DNA of 18,155 bases from Rs1 sp034111875 (lineage in GTDB: Bacteria; Pseudomonadota; Gammaproteobacteria; Pseudomonadales; Balneatricaceae). The position numbers were made by a program, and so were the translations under genes. The DNA lies in contig JAWUWK010000027.1 of NCBI GenBank assembly GCA_034111875.1, positions 1-18,155 of the forward strand. Direction: 5' to 3'. Position 1 is the first letter of the stretch. Each line of letters starts with the position of its first letter. Positions 14,975 to 18,155 of this stretch are shown here, in pieces. The notes beneath the pieces were generated by a model, which saw nothing but the letters and a program-made list of their open reading frames with translations, was not told the DNA's origin and did not search any database.

Positions 14975-17206
14975 CTAATTAAAATGGCCCGTTTCTAACA
15001 ACTGCATCACCGATGATAAAGCCTCAGAATTAGCTATAATTTCATCGGGTTGGTAATTTTCAAAAATAACCTTTATCTGATCGGCTTGAGCACCAAATAA
15101 GAAAAAATTTTCAGCTTCAACAGCGTCCCTTATTTCTATGTTGGCGCCATCTAGAGTGCCTATTGTCAGCGCGCCATTCATCATGAACTTCATGTTACCT
15201 GTGCCCGAAGCTTCTTTTCCCGCCGTCGATATTTGCTCTGACAAATCGGTTGCCGGACAAATAATTTCCATCGCGGATACATTATAATTAGGAATAAAAG
15301 CTACTTTCAAGTATCTGGATACTTTTGGATCTAGATTGACACTGGCAGCGACATTATTAATTAATTTGATAATTTGCTTCGCCATCGCATAGCCCGGTGC
15401 CGCTTTACCGCCGATGAGCACACATCGTGGAGTAATGTCCGCAACGTCGCCCTTGCGAATACGATCATATAAAGCAATTACATGCAAAATATTTAACAAC
15501 TGACGTTTGTATTCATGAATACGTTTTACCTGAACATCAAACATCATGTTCTGTTCAAATTTTACACCGGTCGACTTTTCAACAAAGTCAGCTAAAACCG
15601 CTTTATTGGCTTTTTTACTTTCACGCCACTGAGTTTGAAACACCGCATCATCGGCAAATTCACGGATTAATGCGACCTCAGAAAAATCAGCCACCCAAGA
15701 TTGACCAATTTTACTGGAAATCAGCGTCGCCAGACTTTTGTTACAGTGAGATAGCCAGCGACGCGGTGTCACTCCGTTGGTTTTGTTATTGAACTTTTCA
15801 GGCCAAAGCTGATAAAAATCATTAAACAGTCCGGCCTTTAAAAGCTTAGTATGTAACGCCGCCACACCATTGACTGAGAAACTGCCAACAATGGCCAGAT
15901 GTGCCATTCTTACTTGCGCTTCATGACCTTCTTCAATTAGTGACAATGCGCGTTGTTTTTGAGGCTGCCCTGGCCATAAGACAGCGACCTGTTGCAGAAA
16001 TCTGGCATTTATTTCATAGATAATGTCTAAAATACGCGGCAGTAAATTTTCAAACAATCTGACCGGCCACTTTTCGAGGGCTTCTGGTAATAATGTGTGA
16101 TTTGTATAAGCCATAGTGCGCGATGTGATATCCCAGGCATCGTCCCAAGAAATTTCATAATCATCGATTAAGAGACGCATTAATTCAGGTACCGCGATAC
16201 TCGGGTGGGTATCATTTAATTGAAAACTATTGAGTTCAATAAAGCGACTAAAATCCTCACCCTGATGTTCAACATAACTGTTGATGGTATCTTGCAGTGA
16301 CGCAGAAGATAAAAAGTACTGTTGGCGCAGGCGCAGCTCTTTACCATTTTCACTGCTATCATTGGGATACAATACCATAGTGATTTGTTCTGCAAGATTT
16401 TTTCGAGCCACCGCTTCGGTATAACTACCGGCGTTAAATTCACTCAGATCAAATTCGTCCGTCGCTTGAGACTTCCACAATCTTAAAGTATTAACTATTG
16501 CGTTTTGATAGCCTGGAATAGGCATATCGTAAGGGACGGCTAGAACATCTTGGGTGTTATTCCATTGACTGTACTGCTCGCCATTTCGCTTAGTAATCAC
16601 ATCAACATGACCGAAAAACTTCACTCTAACCGCTTTTTCTGGAGCGGCTATTTCCCAAGGATTACCGTTACGCAGCCAATTATCGGGGTGCTCTACTTGG
16701 TTACCGTTTTTGATTTTTTGGTTGAACATACCGTATTCATAACGAATACCGTAACCGACAACCGCTAGAGACAAGCTGGCACAACTATCTAAAAAACACG
16801 CCGCTAAACGGCCTAGACCACCATTGCCTAAGCCTGCATCATGCTCTGCCTGTTCAACATCTTCTAATTCACAGCTATATTCTTTGAGGGCGTCGCGAAC
16901 GGTATCATCTAAATCTAAATTCAAAATGGCATTGTTAAGAGTTCTTCCCATTAAAAACTCTAGCGAGATATAACCGACACGGCGCTGTTGAACTCTTGAG
17001 GCGCGGGTTTTTCTCCACTGGTCAACCAGACGATCACGAATCGTAATCGCCAGGGCATTATAAAGATATAAGTGAGATTCTAGTACTTTGTCACGGCCTA
17101 ATGAATAGTGGAAATGACGGGCTAAGTCTTCTGTAAAGGTATCTTCATTCATCAACACATTGTTATTGTTTGGGGTTACTTTACAGTGGCTATTTTTCTG
17201 GTTCAT
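14975..17206 (-). CDS. glgP: Glycogen phosphorylase, C-terminally truncated by an in-frame amber codon
   Basis: 743 codons to the TAG; with the 76 codons after it the protein would be 820 residues, against 815 in E. coli. GT35 enzyme releasing glucose-1-phosphate from glycogen chain ends. Visible landmarks: DAGLGNGGLGRLAACFLDS in the N-terminal half, NDTHP and TNHTLLPEALEKWP, RIHEYKRQLLN, DLSEQISTAGKEASGTGN and the PLP-binding K673 in the following MKFMMNGALTIGTLDGAN. All catalytic parts are retained. The missing tail is the last helices of the C-terminal domain, which in phosphorylases pack back against the rest of the protein, so stability is doubtful. The likely ancestral codon at the stop is Leu (TTG) or Gln (CAG), one base from TAG. 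It starts 21 nt after the glgX stop with only a weak, distant AGGA ribosome-binding site. Confidence 0.9.
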   Translation of the reverse strand: MNQKNSHCKVTPNNNNVLMNEDTFTEDLARHFHYSLGRDKVLESHLYLYNALAITIRDRLVDQWRKTRASRVQQRRVGYISLEFLMGRTLNNAILNLDLDDTVRDALKEYSCELEDVEQAEHDAGLGNGGLGRLAACFLDSCASLSLAVVGYGIRYEYGMFNQKIKNGNQVEHPDNWLRNGNPWEIAAPEKAVRVKFFGHVDVITKRNGEQYSQWNNTQDVLAVPYDMPIPGYQNAIVNTLRLWKSQATDEFDLSEFNAGSYTEAVARKNLAEQITMVLYPNDSSENGKELRLRQQYFLSSASLQDTINSYVEHQGEDFSRFIELNSFQLNDTHPSIAVPELMRLLIDDYEISWDDAWDITSRTMAYTNHTLLPEALEKWPVRLFENLLPRILDIIYEINARFLQQVAVLWPGQPQKQRALSLIEEGHEAQVRMAHLAIVGSFSVNGVAALHTKLLKAGLFNDFYQLWPEKFNNKTNGVTPRRWLSHCNKSLATLISSKIGQSWVADFSEVALIREFADDAVFQTQWRESKKANKAVLADFVEKSTGVKFEQNMMFDVQVKRIHEYKRQLLNILHVIALYDRIRKGDVADITPRCVLIGGKAAPGYAMAKQIIKLINNVAASVNLDPKVSRYLKVAFIPNYNVSAMEIICPATDLSEQISTAGKEASGTGNMKFMMNGALTIGTLDGANIEIRDAVEAENFFLFGAQADQIKVIFENYQPDEIIANSEALSSVMQLLETGHFN

Positions 17207-17227
17207 ATTATCGGTAAATCCTATTAT

Positions 17228-18155
17228 TTATAAAGGATCGTTTAATAAAACAATCGTCGATAAAGGCGCGATAGTGATCATTCTATCCGCGGGTATATGG
17301 CGCTGCTCATCTCTATCACTATTGACAGCGGTATTGGTATCAATCATCACTTGCCAATGCGCTATATTGTCTAGCTCGGGTAGTTGAAATTCTATGGCTT
17401 CTTTGCCTGCATGAAAAAGGCATAATAGACTGTTGGAAACGGCTTCTTTCTCTTGTATTAGATAGCCTAACGTATGCGCATGATGCGAGTGCCAATGCTC
17501 TTTTTGCATGATGTTTCCACAGGGATGGAACCATCTGATAGCGGTTGCAGACTGATCATCATCGTGGTGAATAAAACGCTGATAGGCTAACATTGGAAAG
17601 CGCTTTCGGATCTGACTCAAGTTGGCCGTAAATAATTTGAGTTCTTCGGCATATAAGGCGTTATCGTCCCAATTTAACCAATTAATTTCATTGTCTTGGC
17701 AATAGGCATTATTGTTGCCTTTTTGGCTGCGGCCCATTTCATCACCGGCAAGTAACATAGGCACACCTTGAGAAAGCATTAAAGTGGCTAACATATTTTT
17801 TATTTGGCGCAATCGCAGAGCTAACACAGCTTCATCGTTGCTAACACCTTCTACACCCTGATTGTGTGAAAAATTATCTGCGTGTCCGTCTCGATTATTT
17901 TCACCATTGGCTTGATTGTGGCGCTCTTTGTAACTGACTAAATCATGCAGTGTATAACCATCGTGACTGGTTAGAAAATTAATACTGGCGTAGGGCTGAC
18001 GTCCACTGTGCTCAAAGATATCACTGGAACCATGAATTCTGCGGGCAAAGTCCGGCAACATACCATTATCACCGCGCCAATAGCATCTCATGGTGTCTCT
18101 GTAACGGTCTTTCCATTCGGACCAAGGTGATGGAAACCCCCCTAACTGATAGCCA
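17228..18155 (-). CDS. glgX: Glycogen debranching enzyme, C-terminal part (runs off the window)
   Basis: 309 codons of a GH13 isoamylase-type debranching enzyme; E. coli GlgX has 657 residues, so more than half lies beyond 18155. The frame is open to the edge, reading GYQLGGFPSPWSEWKDRYRD, which follows the acid/base Glu in family members. An internal ATG at 18091 is not the true start. The third catalytic Asp is present in TSHDGYTLHD (codon 17960-17962), followed by NGENNRDGHADN and NQGVEG, typical of GlgX. The other two catalytic residues should be outside the window. GlgX removes the short branches left by phosphorylase, in line with glgP immediately downstream. The C-terminal beta-domain ends normally (IAPLSTIVLLNDPL). 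Confidence 0.92.
   Translation of the reverse strand, partial: GYQLGGFPSPWSEWKDRYRDTMRCYWRGDNGMLPDFARRIHGSSDIFEHSGRQPYASINFLTSHDGYTLHDLVSYKERHNQANGENNRDGHADNFSHNQGVEGVSNDEAVLALRLRQIKNMLATLMLSQGVPMLLAGDEMGRSQKGNNNAYCQDNEINWLNWDDNALYAEELKLFTANLSQIRKRFPMLAYQRFIHHDDDQSATAIRWFHPCGNIMQKEHWHSHHAHTLGYLIQEKEAVSNSLLCLFHAGKEAIEFQLPELDNIAHWQVMIDTNTAVNSDRDEQRHIPADRMITIAPLSTIVLLNDPL

Noticed and set aside
14975..14977. Amber codon as a pyrrolysine or other recoding site
   Set aside because: Phosphorylases have no known need for a special residue here, and no supporting genes are in the window; nonsense change or error is simpler.
18026..18091. ATG at 18091 as the glgX start
   Set aside because: The frame continues upstream to the window edge with conserved debranching-enzyme sequence, so this ATG is internal.

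Overview
The window looks like chromosomal DNA of a moderately AT-rich gammaproteobacterium, probably a marine Alteromonadales-type organism related to Shewanella, Colwellia or Psychromonas. That placement is inferred from protein style (GlgA, GlgC and GlgP sequence character, a PGM1-type phosphoglucomutase inside a glg cluster, an RlhA/UbiU-like U32 protein); no marker gene settles the genus.

Positions 1-4335 are an accessory, decaying region. A complete-ended IS66-family element (142-2653) carries tnpA, tnpB and tnpC. Its ends form 25-bp imperfect inverted repeats, but there is no target duplication, and tnpC has lost its start codon and suffered a frameshift near its 5' end. Beyond it lie a small unrecognised gene with an acidic DPEPTS-repeat tail (3140-3445) and a headless remnant of a GntR-family regulator keeping only the FCD effector domain (3509-3847). 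Two similar palindromes with AACCTTC at or near their centre (20-53 and 3970-4013) bracket this accessory stretch.

Positions 4336-7319 hold two plus-strand genes overlapping by 4 nt: a 765-residue U32 protein that appears to contain two tandem U32 modules, each with a cysteine cluster suited to an Fe-S cluster, and a glutathione S-transferase-like protein.

Positions 7362-18155 are a minus-strand glycogen cluster in transcription order glgX (5' end beyond the window), glgP, glgC, glgB, pgm, glgA. Phosphoglucomutase supplies glucose-1-phosphate, GlgC activates it to ADP-glucose, GlgA polymerises it and GlgB branches the polymer. GlgP and GlgX degrade it. The spacing suggests two transcription units, glgX-glgP-glgC and glgB-pgm-glgA: the 308-nt glgC-glgB gap holds a perfect hairpin after glgC and a promoter-like pair before glgB.

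The strongest anomaly is an in-frame amber codon in glgP at 14975-14977. The same frame continues past it for 76 codons of clear phosphorylase C-terminus, so a full-length 820-residue gene is interrupted by one nonsense codon. No RNA genes or CRISPR arrays were seen.
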